Both the position numbers and the translations under genes were made by a program. 64,000 nt of DNA from Haematobia irritans (lineage: Eukaryota > Arthropoda > Insecta > Diptera > Muscidae), in the NCBI RefSeq assembly GCF_050003625.1, contig NC_134400.1, positions 48,721,096 to 48,785,095 of the forward strand, given 5' to 3'. Shown piece after piece: positions 1 to 9,997 of this stretch. The notes under the pieces are model-generated. The model was not told the DNA's origin and ran no database searches. It worked only from the letters and a program-made list of their open reading frames with translations. Position 1 is the first letter of the stretch. Each line of letters opens with the position of its first letter.

Positions 1-1199
1 ATTTTATGACCATAAAGAGGTGTGCCAAAAATGGTGAGTATCGGTCCATGTTTTGGTATAGCCCCCATATAGACCGATCTCCCGATTTTACTACTTGGGC
101 TTATAGAAACCGCAGTTTTCATCCAATTTGCCTGAAATTTGAAATCTAGAGGTATTTTGTGGCCATAAAGAGGTGTGCCAAAAATGGTGAGTATCGGTCC
201 ATGTTTTGGTATAGCCCCCATATAGACCGATCTCCCGATTTTACTTCTTGGGCTTATAGAAACCGCAGTTTTTATCCAATTTATCTGAATTTGGAAATCA
301 AAAGGTACTTTAGAACCGTAAAGAGGTGTGCCAAAAATGGTGAGCATCGGTCCATGTTTTGGTATGGTGCCCATATAAACCGACCTCCCGATTTGGGGTC
401 TTGGGCTTATAGAAACCGTAGTTTATATCCAATTTGCCTGAAATTGGAAATCTAGATGAATTTTAGGAACATAAATAGGTGTGCCTAAAATGATGAGTAT
501 CGGTCCATATTTTGGTATATCCCCCATATAGACCGATTTCCCGATTTTACTTCTTGGGCTTCTAGAATCCAAAGTTTTTATCCAATTTGCCTGAAATTGG
601 AAATCTAGAGGTATTTTCGGGCCATAAAGAGGTGTGCCGAAAACGGTGAGTATCGGTCCATATTTTAGTATAGCCCCCATAAGAACGATTTCCAGATTTA
701 AATCCTTGGGTTTCTAGAAACCGTAGTTTTTTCTGATTTGCCTGAAATTCTAAATATTCTGGTATTTGAGGCTCACAAAAACGTGTATCGGATTAAGTTT
801 TTATCGGTCCATTTGGTAATGCCTCCATATAGACCGACTTCACTTCTTGAGGGTGTAGAAGGCCAACTGATCATAAAACTTGCTTGAAACTCAATGTAAA
901 ATTTCCAAATTTTACTTCTCGTGTGAAAATCTACAGATTCAAGATTTCAAATCAAGACGATATTTTATAATTTTCTTGCACACTTACAAGAGATGTTAAT
1001 AATTCCTCTAAAACTAAAACAAAAATGGTTCTTATAAATCCAGAATCTGATATAGTCCTCATAGGTGAAATCTTTAAATTTATCTTCCGGAAGTGTCCTC
1101 AAGCCCTCCTGAAATTTCAAAGGAAACTCTAATATTTGGTTCATGGTGGTGGGTATTTAAGATTCGGCCCGGCCGAACTTACTGCTGTATATACTTGTT
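1..1199 (+). mobile_element. DINE-A copy 1, cut by window edge
   Basis: This is a DINE-1/mini-me-like non-autonomous element. About five tandem units of roughly 153 bp run from the window edge to about 720, each recognisable by GGTGTGCC(A/G)AAAA followed by ATCGGTCCAT. A diverged tail then leads to a terminal hairpin (TTCGGCC, one loop base, GGCCGAA, at about 1163-1178) and the terminus ACTTGTT at 1199. The same tail ends DINE-A copies at 18720, 34046 and, inverted, 41389. The element's other end and core lie outside the window. It abuts a T-run inside a Tc1-like transposase, so it probably inserted there. Confidence 0.75.
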
Positions 1200-1722
1200 T
1201 TTTTTTAACATGGTAGCGTTGAATGGTATCACCAGGACGACGCCAGCAATATTTTTTAACGTTCGATTGGAAACGGTTAAATTTTGAATCATCTGGCCAG
1301 ATAACACGTTTCCAGTCATCTGTCGTCAAATTTGTATGCTCTTTTGCAAACTTAATTCGCACCTTTTGATTGTTTTCGGATAATGCAGGTTTATTGTTTT
1401 TTACATCTGAAACATAACCAATGTTGTGGAGCACTCGTCTTGCTGTATATTCACTAACTTGCTTATTTTTGGCAACAGTAGTATTTTTCGGTGTTACGGA
1501 CTTGTTCTGCCTCATTTCTGCCATAATAAGGCGAGCGTCCGCTTCGGTCAACAGTTTTCGGCGGCCTCTGTTTTGCTCATTGGGAGTAGTATGTCGTCCT
1601 TTTTGGACGCGAATGATCACAGACTGACTTATATTTAGTTCCTTGACCATTTTCCGCGATGAAGACCCTTTATTAGTTAAGGACACTATATTGTACTCCA
1701 CATCGCGCGATAACTTTTTCAT
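1200..1722 (-). pseudogene. Tc1/mariner transposase, N-terminal fragment
   Basis: About 174 residues of a Tc1-like transposase remain; family members are usually near 340. The ATG at 1722 begins MKKLSRDVE. It is followed by a helix-turn-helix region in which SSRKMVKELNISQS resembles the paired-like DNA-binding domain, then a basic GRRK-containing stretch. The start of the catalytic domain follows, with the WPDDSKFN motif carrying the first catalytic Asp. The family also has a second Asp and a final Glu; both are missing because the frame runs into DINE-A at about 1200, after which the residues are chimeric. Such enzymes bind the terminal repeats and cut and paste at TA. This copy cannot be active. 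Confidence 0.75.
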
Positions 1723-1950
1723 TTTGGTTTTATGCAGAGTACATCAAAAAGTGCAAAATTGAGTACATGCGAGTTTTTTTGTTATGTTTATGTATCTCTC
1801 TGAATTCTTTACTTTGAGTTTTTTGTTGTTTTATTTAGAATTGAAGAAGGAATAAAGGGAAGTTATTTTCAATTTCTTTATTGCGGCTTTTTTTTACTCG
1901 TTTAGAAATGAAAAATATTAATTATGTTCTCATTTCTGCACGCCACTGTA
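1200..1950 (-). mobile_element. Tc1-like transposon, 3' part missing
   Basis: The right end carries a terminal repeat (CACTG-type, about 1925-1950, ending at a TA dinucleotide), read on the minus strand as TACAGTGGCGTGCAGAAATG. It is followed by a short leader and the transposase start at 1722. The left part is interrupted at about 1200 by DINE-A, and the matching second terminal repeat is not in the window. It may lie beyond the left edge on the far side of the DINE-A insertion. Confidence 0.65.
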
Positions 1951-2744
1951 TGTAAGGGAATATAAAGGAATGGAATATTTTTGTTTTTTACGGTTTTATG
2001 ACCTTTTTATCATCAAGATTACAGGTTTTTAAACAGGCAGGCATTATGAGTGGTTATTTTTTTTTTTTGATTTATAAATATTTTGATTTGTTATAAATAT
2101 TTTGATTTATTACATAGTTTTGATTTATGATATTGTTTGATTATATAGTTGTGATTCGAATATTGCTGTGTATGTCTTACTGATCTTAACAATAATTATT
2201 TTTCTGAGTGTATGAAATACTCAAATCCATTGTTTAAGTATATTAAGCTCTCTTGAGTTTATCATTAATTCTCTAAATCTCATCATTCTCATTATTATCG
2301 TTTGTCACTTTCATTACAATATCTGATATATAGCGAATTCTCTCACTCTTGGGGATATAATTTGTTCTTTTGAAGTATAACAGTTAATTTTGTATTGTAT
2401 GTAGCTATAAAAGGAATAAAGTTTGTCTACTGCGAACTGTGAACAACGTCAGTGTTCTTCTTTCTTTCCGGAAAAAATAAAAACGTGGACAATTCTAGAC
2501 TTACGAGTCTGTTTTGGCCCTTACCATAAAAACATATAATAATTCGAACATTAACCAGCTTGGACACACGCCTGGCTAAGATTTGTTCCTTAATAAATAA
2601 ATATAAAATAAATTAAAATAAAATAAAATAAATTTAATTTTGGACCATAACCACCGTTGGACCCCTCATCCATCCCGGTCCATCCTTAAATAGGTGTAGG
2701 ACCCTTAATCCTTCCCTACAACCCTTATTTTAGTATTTCTTTCA
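1951..2744. other. No gene; possible solo LTR signals
   Basis: This is AT-rich sequence without a supported frame. At 2406-2420 a TATAAAA box is closely followed by AATAAA, and a moderately GC-containing tract follows to about 2555. That arrangement resembles the promoter/R region of an LTR, but no paired LTR, primer-binding site or target duplication could be fixed. 2590-2640 is an (AAATA)-like low-complexity tract. 2640-2740 has no recognisable match. Confidence 0.25.
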
Positions 2745-3180
2745 ACTAATTTAATATTTTTAATGTAAAACACAAATATTTAATTTCAGAATAACCCCTT
2801 AACAATTTGGAAAAATTTTTATTTATATATAATAAATATAATTTAATAGTGAATTGGTAAGGTTTCTGTAACTTTCTTTTAAACAGAATATTTCGTTTTT
2901 TTATGCATATTTCTATTTCTTTATAGATTTTTTTGGAAACCAATTTAATGTTTTTATTTAATGTATAAAATAAATATTTTGTGTTATTATTTCTTTAATT
3001 AGATTTTTTGGAAACCAATTTAATGGTTTTATTTAATGTATAAAATAAATATTTTATTTTAGAGTAACCCCAAATGCATTTGGACAATTTTTATATTCCC
3101 CCTGGCGTACAAGTAAACAGAGAATTGGTAAGTTTTATATTAAAACTTTGGCCTTTTTAACTAGAATATTTATTTTATTA
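2745..3180. repeat. Diverged tandem duplication, AT-rich
   Basis: Two near-identical 55-56 bp copies, 2925-2980 and 3001-3055, share GGAAACCAATTTAATG and ATGTATAAAATAAATATTTT. A longer, more diverged duplication surrounds them. AATAACCCC near 2790 and AGTAACCCC near 3062 are each followed by an AATTTGG/ATTTGGA block and GAATTGGTAAG. No coding potential is supported. Confidence 0.6.
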
Positions 3181-3203
3181 TGTCCTTCACATCGAACACA
3201 GTT

Positions 3204-5612
3204 TAGTAGTAGTAGTACTCTCTCTTTATTTTCTTAAGTAATACATTTACAAATCAATACAATGCATTTTACGATAACATATTTAGGTATCTTAAGATAT
3301 AAAGAATAATGTAGTTGTAAGAATACATGACATTGACCTATGGTCGTTAGTCATTAAGCTTGTTTCTTTATGTGAACGTAAGTTATTTAAAAAGTAAATT
3401 CATGTAAAAGTTGTTCTCTGTATTGGATACAAGTTCTAATATAATAAGCTAAATCTTTCCAAGCAATTTAGAGGCCATCTAAAGCACAAATTAGATCATT
3501 TTCAGTAAGCAAAACATTTTTAAAATACATGTGTCTGAATTCCTTTAATGCAGGACAATGGCCTAGGAAATGTTGTAAGTTTTCAGTTTCAAGCATATTG
3601 CACATAGAACATTGGCGGTTTACGGTCTGTGGAAATATGTTGCCATTCAATTGAATTAGGTCACTTCTAGCTTTGAAGATCCACATAATTTCTTCCTGAG
3701 AGAGATGCTCATTTATATAAAACTGGGCGCTTGAAGGATTCAATTTTTTATAAAACCTTTGAGTTTCTCTTGCTTGCCTATTACACTTGTAAAGATATTC
3801 TATTCGCATATTTTGCAGCAAAAGTTCACTTCTCCGCATCCAGTCAGATTTCGTATTTATCTCCATTCTCCCAACATCGTGTTTCAACATTAAGTTATTT
3901 ATGGCTTCTGCCCAAAATATTCCGCTTTGCAATATTTTGTTTGCAAGTTGGTGAGGAAGTCGTTTTTCATTATAGTCAAAAATAATTCGAGACAAATATT
4001 TCATATGTGTTCCCAAGGTAAATATGTGGCCATTTTCTACACCAGTTTCCAGCATTAGTACATATGTGGGCGTACATTTTGGCAATCTTAAAATTTTTTT
4101 CAAAAAGTATAGAACAAGTCTGTCGACTTCCCCAAAGTTGGAGTAACCCCAAACTTGCGACCCGTAACTTTGTATCGCTCTCCAAACCGCCAAAAATAAT
4201 TTCCATTTAGAGTTTACTGATACATTGGGCTTATTTAGAAAACTTTCCCATGTGCAATTAATGCTATTCTTCGCCGCTTGATTTCTAGCTACGACGTGTT
4301 TGGTGAAGGATAGTTTCGGCGTCAAAGTCAACCCTAGGTAGCAGTATTCAGATGTGACCTTAATTTGTTCGCCTTTATAATACCACTGTTCATATTTTGA
4401 TATTTTACCACCCTTCCTGAATACCATAATTTGGGATTTACTCATATTAACCTCCATATTCCACAAATTACAATATTCTTCCAGTCTATTAATCATCCGT
4501 TGAAGTACATTAACATCATTCGCTAGCAGGACAATGTCATCAGCATAAAGCAAAAGACGTATATTTAAACCTTCCACGTTTGTGCCGCCCCCAAGCCATT
4601 CATAAAGATCATCTAGGTACAGAGCAAATAAAAGTGGTGAAAGTAGGCAGCCTTGCTTCACTCCTGTTTTTGTGGAAAATTCTTCTGAGAGTTCTGTGCC
4701 TGTCCACACAGAAAATATGGTCTTTTCATACACCCTTTCGATAAATCGGACTATTTTTGTCGATACACCAATGTTATGTAGCTTATACATCATTGCACTT
4801 CGAGATACCTTATAAAAGGCAGCTTTGAAGTCGACAAAGAATGCATACGTCTTCATTTTTCTATTCCAGTTTAGGTGAATGACCGACGTTAGTGAGAAAA
4901 TATTGTCAGATGTGGAGTAATTTCTACGAAAACCTGCTTGAAATTCGTTTAATTTGTCGTGTTTCTCAACCCAATCTGTTAATCTCTGTGAAACAATTCC
5001 CATCATAACTTTGGGAAGACAATTCATAAACGAAATTCCACGGTAATTACTTGGTTGTGATTTATCGCCTTTCTTGAATATAGGGTATATAATGCTCTTG
5101 CAGAATGAATTGTCTACTTCCCCATTCTCAAGTATATAATTACAAGATATCGCAATTTGCAATAGGAGCTCATCCGGGGCATATTTGTAAAATTCGTATG
5201 GTACACGGTCTTCTCCAGGAGCCTTATTTACTTTGGTCTTAGCAAACGCTTCCTTAACTTCACGGAGCGTTATTTCTCCATCCAAATCTTCATCAAATAG
5301 AAGCATGTGTGCATAATGAAAATCTGGTGCCAACAGGGGTTGGTTAAGTAACTGAAAAAAGTGATGTTTCAAATCTTCCATAGGCACCTCTATGTTATTT
5401 ATTGCATCCTCATTTCGTATTTCCCTTACAATTTTCCACCAGTCTTTGGAATCTCGCACATTATCGATTTTCCTTTCGATATTGAACTGGTATTTCGCTT
5501 TCGATTTGATACATATATCCTTATATTTGCGATTTAGTTTTAAGTACCTAGACCTATTGTCCAATGTGCATTCCCTTTGATATTTTCTTAGACTTACACC
5601 ATTATTTCTCTA
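3204..5612 (-). mobile_element. Non-LTR retrotransposon, 5' truncated
   Basis: One long reverse-transcriptase frame is followed, on the minus strand, by a 3' untranslated region. An AATAAA signal lies near 3225-3230, and a short (ACT)n tail sits at about 3204-3215. The endonuclease domain expected upstream is absent, and a stop lies in frame at about 5610. Truncation at the 5' end is typical of target-primed reverse transcription. No target duplication was identified. Confidence 0.7.
3468..5564 (-). CDS. Non-LTR reverse transcriptase ORF2, 3' part
   Basis: A 698-residue frame, open upstream to about 5609, so the listed start is only the first candidate initiator and is probably internal to the original ORF2. 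Visible reverse-transcriptase motifs, in order: NKAPGEDRVPYEF near 113-125; PIFKKGDKSQPSNYRGISF near 161-179; FQAGFRRNYST near 208-218; VDFKAAF near 244-250; GVKQGCLLSPLLFALYLDDL near 301-320; and the YADD catalytic box at 340-343. The conserved Asp usually ending the KAFD motif is Tyr here (AAFY). The C-terminus has a Cys-X2-Cys-X9-His-X4-Cys zinc-knuckle-like motif at 652-670. The endonuclease is missing. The enzyme would reverse-transcribe element RNA at a nicked target. A frame this long without stops argues for a fairly young copy. The clade (Jockey/I/Loa-like) is not fixed. Confidence 0.8.
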   Translation of the reverse strand: MDNRSRYLKLNRKYKDICIKSKAKYQFNIERKIDNVRDSKDWWKIVREIRNEDAINNIEVPMEDLKHHFFQLLNQPLLAPDFHYAHMLLFDEDLDGEITLREVKEAFAKTKVNKAPGEDRVPYEFYKYAPDELLLQIAISCNYILENGEVDNSFCKSIIYPIFKKGDKSQPSNYRGISFMNCLPKVMMGIVSQRLTDWVEKHDKLNEFQAGFRRNYSTSDNIFSLTSVIHLNWNRKMKTYAFFVDFKAAFYKVSRSAMMYKLHNIGVSTKIVRFIERVYEKTIFSVWTGTELSEEFSTKTGVKQGCLLSPLLFALYLDDLYEWLGGGTNVEGLNIRLLLYADDIVLLANDVNVLQRMINRLEEYCNLWNMEVNMSKSQIMVFRKGGKISKYEQWYYKGEQIKVTSEYCYLGLTLTPKLSFTKHVVARNQAAKNSINCTWESFLNKPNVSVNSKWKLFLAVWRAIQSYGSQVWGYSNFGEVDRLVLYFLKKILRLPKCTPTYVLMLETGVENGHIFTLGTHMKYLSRIIFDYNEKRLPHQLANKILQSGIFWAEAINNLMLKHDVGRMEINTKSDWMRRSELLLQNMRIEYLYKCNRQARETQRFYKKLNPSSAQFYINEHLSQEEIMWIFKARSDLIQLNGNIFPQTVNRQCSMCNMLETENLQHFLGHCPALKEFRHMYFKNVLLTENDLICALDGL

Positions 5613-5679
5613 ATAGTTTCAGGTACAAATTCTATGACATACGTTTATCTGAGAAAAGTTGAATTCCTTACACCACCTC

Positions 5680-5728
5680 AAATAACGTAAGTTAAAGCTC
5701 TTTATATTAGCGTTAACTTACGTTATTT
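5680..5728. repeat. Perfect 16-bp inverted repeat
   Basis: AAATAACGTAAGTTAA at 5680-5695 is exactly complementary to TTAACTTACGTTATTT at 5713-5728, with a 17-nt spacer. It lies between the truncated non-LTR element and a DINE element. Its role is unknown. Confidence 0.7.
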
Positions 5729-5864
5729 ACGTTACACAATTCTATTTTATAACATGATGTTAATTTTTAATTAGTCCTTACATATTTTTCAGCAAGATAT
5801 GTGAAAAATATACTTACGATGAATAAAAAACTAAGGATAAGTCAAAATCCACGTGACCGTAATT

Positions 5865-6160
5865 ATACCCTGCACAACACTGTGGATTATTATAAGTTAG
5901 TGCATATGTTTGCAACACCCAGAAGGAGACGAGATAGACACATGGTGTCTTTGGCAATAATGCTCAGGGTGGGTCCCTGAGTCGTCCTAGCCATGTCCGT
6001 CTGTCCGTCCGTCTGTCTGCGTACACATGTTTGTGATCAAAATCTTGTTATCTAGGTCGCAGTTTAAGTCCAATCGCCTTCAATTTTGGCACAAATTCCT
6101 GTTTTGGGTCAGAATAGAACCCTATTTCTTTTGAAAGAAATCAGTTCAGATTTAGATATA
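5865..6160 (+). mobile_element. DINE-E 5' fragment
   Basis: Starts with the E-type end hairpin (ATACCCTGC, then ACACTGTGG) and the segment containing GGAGACGAGATAGACACATGG. A (GTCY)n tract follows at about 5995-6028, then the start of the repeat region with TCAGATTTAGATATA. It switches at ATATA (about 6157-6162) into DINE-B sequence of opposite orientation. Confidence 0.7.
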
Positions 6161-7302
6161 TATACTAATACCACGTTCCTAATTTGAACCGGATCGGATG
6201 AATTTTGCTAATCCAAGAGGCTCCGGAGGTCAAATCTGGAGAACGTTTTATATGGGGGCTATATATAATTATGGACCGATATGGACCAATTCTGGCACGG
6301 TTGTTAAAGATCATATACTAACACCATGTTCCAAATTACAACCGGCTTGGATGAAATTTGCTTCTCTTGGAGACTTCGCAAGCCAAATCTGGGGATCGGT
6401 TTATATGGGGGCTATATATAATTATGACCGATGTGGACCAATTTTTGCATGGTTGTTAGAGACCCTATACCAACATCATGTACCAAATTTCAGCCGGATC
6501 GGATGAAATTTTCTTCTCTTTGAGGCTCCGCAAGCTAAATCTGGGGATCGGTTTATATGGGGGCTATATATAATTATGGACCGATATGGACCAATTTTTG
6601 CATGGTTGTTATAGACCATATACCAACGCCATGTAACAAATTTCAGCCGGATCGGATGAAATTTGCTTCTCTTTTAGGCTCCGCAAGCCAAATATGGGGA
6701 TCGGTTTATATGGGGGCTATATATAATTATGAACCGATGTGGACCAATTTTTGCATGGTTGCTAGAGACCAAATACCAACACCATGTACCAAATTTCAGC
6801 CGGATCGGATGAAATTTGCTTCTCTTTTAGGCTTCGCAAGCCAAATCTGGGGATCGGTTTATATGGGGGCTATATATAATTATGGACCGATGTGGACCAA
6901 TTTTTGCATGGTTGTTACAGACCATATACCAACACCATGTACCAAATTTCAGCTGGATCGGATGAAATATGCTTCTGTTAGAGGCTCCACAAGCCAAATC
7001 TGAGGGTCCCTTTATATGGGGGCTATACGTAAAAGTGGACCGATATGGCCCATTTTCAATACCATCTGACCTACATCGATAACAACTACTTGTGCCAAGT
7101 TTCAAGTCGATAGCTTGTTTCGTTCGGAAGTTAGCGTGATTTCAACAGACGGACGGACGGACATGCTTAGATCGACTCAGAATTTCACCACGACCCAGAA
7201 TATATACTTTATGGGGTCTTAGAGCAATATTTCGATGTGTTACAAACGGAATGACAAAGTTAATATACCCCCATCCTATGATGGAGGGTATAAAAACAAC
7301 CC
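6161..7302 (-). mobile_element. DINE-B copy 1, truncated
   Basis: Minus-orientation DINE-B. About six central units of roughly 153 bp (TATATGGGGGCTATA anchors) run from about 6190 to 7020, and the unique segment with GTCGATAGCTTGTTTCG follows. A short GACGGACGGACGGAC tract (complement of GTCY) is at about 7149-7163, and the end hairpin CCCCCATCC/GGAGGGTATAAAAA lies at about 7268-7302. The 3' end hairpin and the 29-bp AT repeats of full copies are absent because the element joins DINE-E at about 6160. Confidence 0.75.
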
Positions 7303-7467
7303 ATGCGCAAACATACCGATTACATCGATGACAGTTATGGATTACAGGTAGATAAAAGAGATATAGTAAAAATTTCCTATATTCTAACAAGTGTGTCTCC
7401 TTAAGTTTTAAAAGGAGTGAATACTTCGTAGTACGAATGAACTAAAATATTTTTCTATGCCAAGTGT

Positions 7468-8312
7468 TATTATACCCTTCACCACTACTGTGGTACAGGG
7501 TATAATAAGTTTGTGCATTTGTATGGAACGCCAAGAAGGAAAAGTCTGAGACCCATCGTTTAGTATACCGATCGTCTTAGAATTAAATTCTGAGTCGATT
7601 TATGTATTTTTGTGCGCAAAGTACAGGTCGCAGTTTAAGTCCGATCGTCCTCAAATTTGGCACAGGGTCGTTTTGGGGAACAAAGACGATCGCTATTGAT
7701 TTTGGAAAAAATCGGTTCAGATTTAGATATAGCTGTCATATATATTTATCCCCAATCTGGTTATAATTGGCCCATTTATCAACCAATCTTCTTCAAATTC
7801 CGTACATCCAAATATTTTATGAGTCTCGAAAAACTTGTAAAATATTATCCAAATCGGTTCAGATTTAGATATAACTCTCATATATATCTTTCGTCCGATT
7901 TAGACTCATATGGCAACAGAGGCCAAAGTGTATCAAGTGTGATCTAATTTGGTTCAGATTTAGATAAAGCCTCCATATATTCGTTTTTCCGGTTTATACA
8001 AATATGGCCAAAATTCCTTGACTTTATACAGAACTCTGTAATGATTTCCCTATATCTTAGTCATATCCTATACACTGTAATGCCAGAATTTCCACAGAAC
8101 GGTTGAGTTTTAAATAAGGCTCCAAGTCGCCCGACTTGACCAAATAATATATCGCAACCCACACTTGACCACATATCTTGGCAAGATCTAACCAATATCC
8201 TTGTAAAATCGCCACTGATGAGTTGAAAAAAATTGTAAATATTACTAAAATTGTCCTATATCCCGAATACATAATATAAATAAGGCTTCCAGTCGCCCGA
8301 CTTGACCAAATA
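7468..8312 (+). mobile_element. DINE-D copy, left part
   Basis: Begins with the D-type hairpin (ATACCCTTCACCAC, then GTGGTACAGGGTAT). The conserved GAGACCCATCG and GTATACCGATCG block follows, then repeat units containing TCAGATTTAGATATA. It stops at 8312-8316, where the Gypsy element inserted, and resumes at 11979 with the expected continuation (CACAACCCAC, GACTACATATCTTGG). The (GTCY)n tract is missing in this copy. Confidence 0.75.
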
Positions 8313-8316
8313 ATAT

Positions 8317-8650
8317 TGTTACGTTTTTATATTTAGGCGTTTTTAATTACCCGACAATTAAAACACAGTACTTTTAAATAACGACAATCTACAATTTATT
8401 TACTATGACTTCACACTTTACAATTCGTTCACACTGAAGTTATTCGTTTGACGCTTTAATTAAGACTGACTCGTTAGCAGCATGCGAGCGCTTTTATATA
8501 TGACGGTGTAGCAATACGAGAACATTCTGGTAGCACTACAATATTCTGGCAACGCCAGAACATTCTTAGACAATGCTAGAAGGATCTACGACCATTAAGT
8601 TATTCGTCTGGTGGCTGCCAAACACATACACACTCACATAGATATATGCT
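8317..8650 (-). repeat. Gypsy 3' LTR, 5' part deleted
   Basis: Matches 11376-11709 over 334 bp with three substitutions and no gap. Similarity stops at ATATATGCT (8642-8650), where pol sequence begins. Confidence 0.9.
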
Positions 8651-9991
8651 ATATATATGCAATCTTTCGAAGGTAGCCGGAGCGTTGCAGAGCCCGAATG
8701 GCATTACATTGAATTGCCAGAGACCGCCATTAACGCCAAAAGCCGTCTTTTCCTTGTCTTTCTCGGCGATCTCTACTTGCCAATATCCACCCTGCAAATC
8801 AAGCGTAGAAAACCATGTAGTTCCTGCTAGTGTGTCCAACGTGTCATCAATGCGTGGAAGCGGATAACTGTCCTTTTTGGTGACATCATTCAGTTTTCTG
8901 TAGTCCACGCAGAATCGGGTACTTCCATCCAGCACAACTGGGGAACACCAAGGACTTGATGATGGCTCGATCACTCCACTCTCCGCCATTTCCTTTATGA
9001 GCTTTTGAACTTCGTCTCTTTTTGCCAGGGGAACACTTCGTGGTGCCTGTTTTATGGGCCTTTCTTCTGCGGTTTTAATTTCATGTTTCACTACACATGT
9101 TCTTCCTTGATTTCCCTTTTCAGAAGCAAAAGCAGAGGCGTTTTTCCACAACAATTGCTTGGCTTTATTTCTCTCTGACGGCGATAGATGACGTGTCCAA
9201 GCCTCGAAATACCCTTCTAGATGTTTTCTCACTGCTCCATGTGTCTTTGATGAGTTGCCTTCTAAATTGACTATTGCCTCGGCTGGTGTACATTTTCCAA
9301 TATCAGAAAATTTTACAATTTGCTCATGATTGTCAGACAAGTTCAAGACACGAACTGGTATTAGTCTCTCTTCGTTCGTTGTTACCAGGGCATTTGCTAT
9401 CAAGATGTTGTTGCTTTTGTTTTCTGCTGGTTCAACAACCCACAATTGGCCGAATTCACAATCTTCATCCATAGAAACCCATATAATTGCTTCGGCATTC
9501 GGTGGTATAGACTCTGACTGGCTCGTTGTCAAACGTTTGACAAGTGTATTCTCGTCGTATCCCACGTTTACCGTTATTTCGGCATCGCTCCATGTCATTA
9601 CACGACGCTTCATATCCAAATTGAGACCAAAAGCAATCATGAAATCCGCTCCAATTATAACTTCGTCTACTATATCGGCCACAATGAAATCATAAGTAAC
9701 GGATTTGTTAGCAATAGTTAATTTTACGGTGACCTTTCCATATACGGTTGCGGGTTCCCCTGTAGCCGTGCGTAGCTTGACTCCAATCAGTGGTGTAACT
9801 TTTCCTTTTACTAAATCAGATCTAATGATAGACTTTGATGCACCAGTATCCAACGTCAAAGTACGCTTGTCGCCATTAATAACACCCGCAATAGTTAAAT
9901 TGTTATTTTTCTGTTGAACTATTGCTATGGAGATGGTGTGGCCATCGTCTGTGGGAGCCAGCTCTTGCCCCGCTGAACTAGCTCGATTTAG
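8651..9991 (-). pseudogene. pol: Gypsy pol: protease and partial reverse transcriptase
   Basis: This frame lies in the -1 phase relative to gag and overlaps the gag stop, so it should be made by frameshifting at 9991-9997. After a short linker comes the aspartic protease motif LDTGAS (residues 3-8 counted from 9859), with the IIGADF element near 68-73. The start of the reverse transcriptase follows: VIEPSSSPWCSPVVL near 296-310, RFCVDYRKLN near 315-324, FSTLDLQGGYWQVEI near 350-364 and MPFGLCNAPATF near 386-397. The Val-Lys-Lys-Lys usually found before DGSTRF is missing, consistent with a 12-bp in-frame deletion. The YVDD catalytic box, RNase H and integrase are deleted. Residues after about 400 are translated LTR, ending at 8600. 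It cannot supply a working reverse transcriptase. Confidence 0.85.
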
Positions 9992-9997
9992 TTTAAA
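9955..9997 (-). promoter_or_regulatory. -1 ribosomal frameshift signal, gag/pol
   Basis: On the minus strand the slippery heptamer T TTA AAC (9997-9991) is in the gag reading phase and is followed at once by the gag stop TAA (9990-9988). Six bases later a 10-bp stem starts: GAGCTAGTTC (9984-9975) pairs fully, with two G-U pairs, to GAGCTGGCTC (9964-9955) around a 10-nt loop. The heptamer, short spacer and stem match the known rule for -1 frameshifting. Slippage joins gag to the protease frame. Confidence 0.85.

Noticed and set aside
3976..4206. Minus-strand frame of 76 residues inside the reverse transcriptase
   Set aside because: Alternative frame of the genuine reverse-transcriptase coding region.
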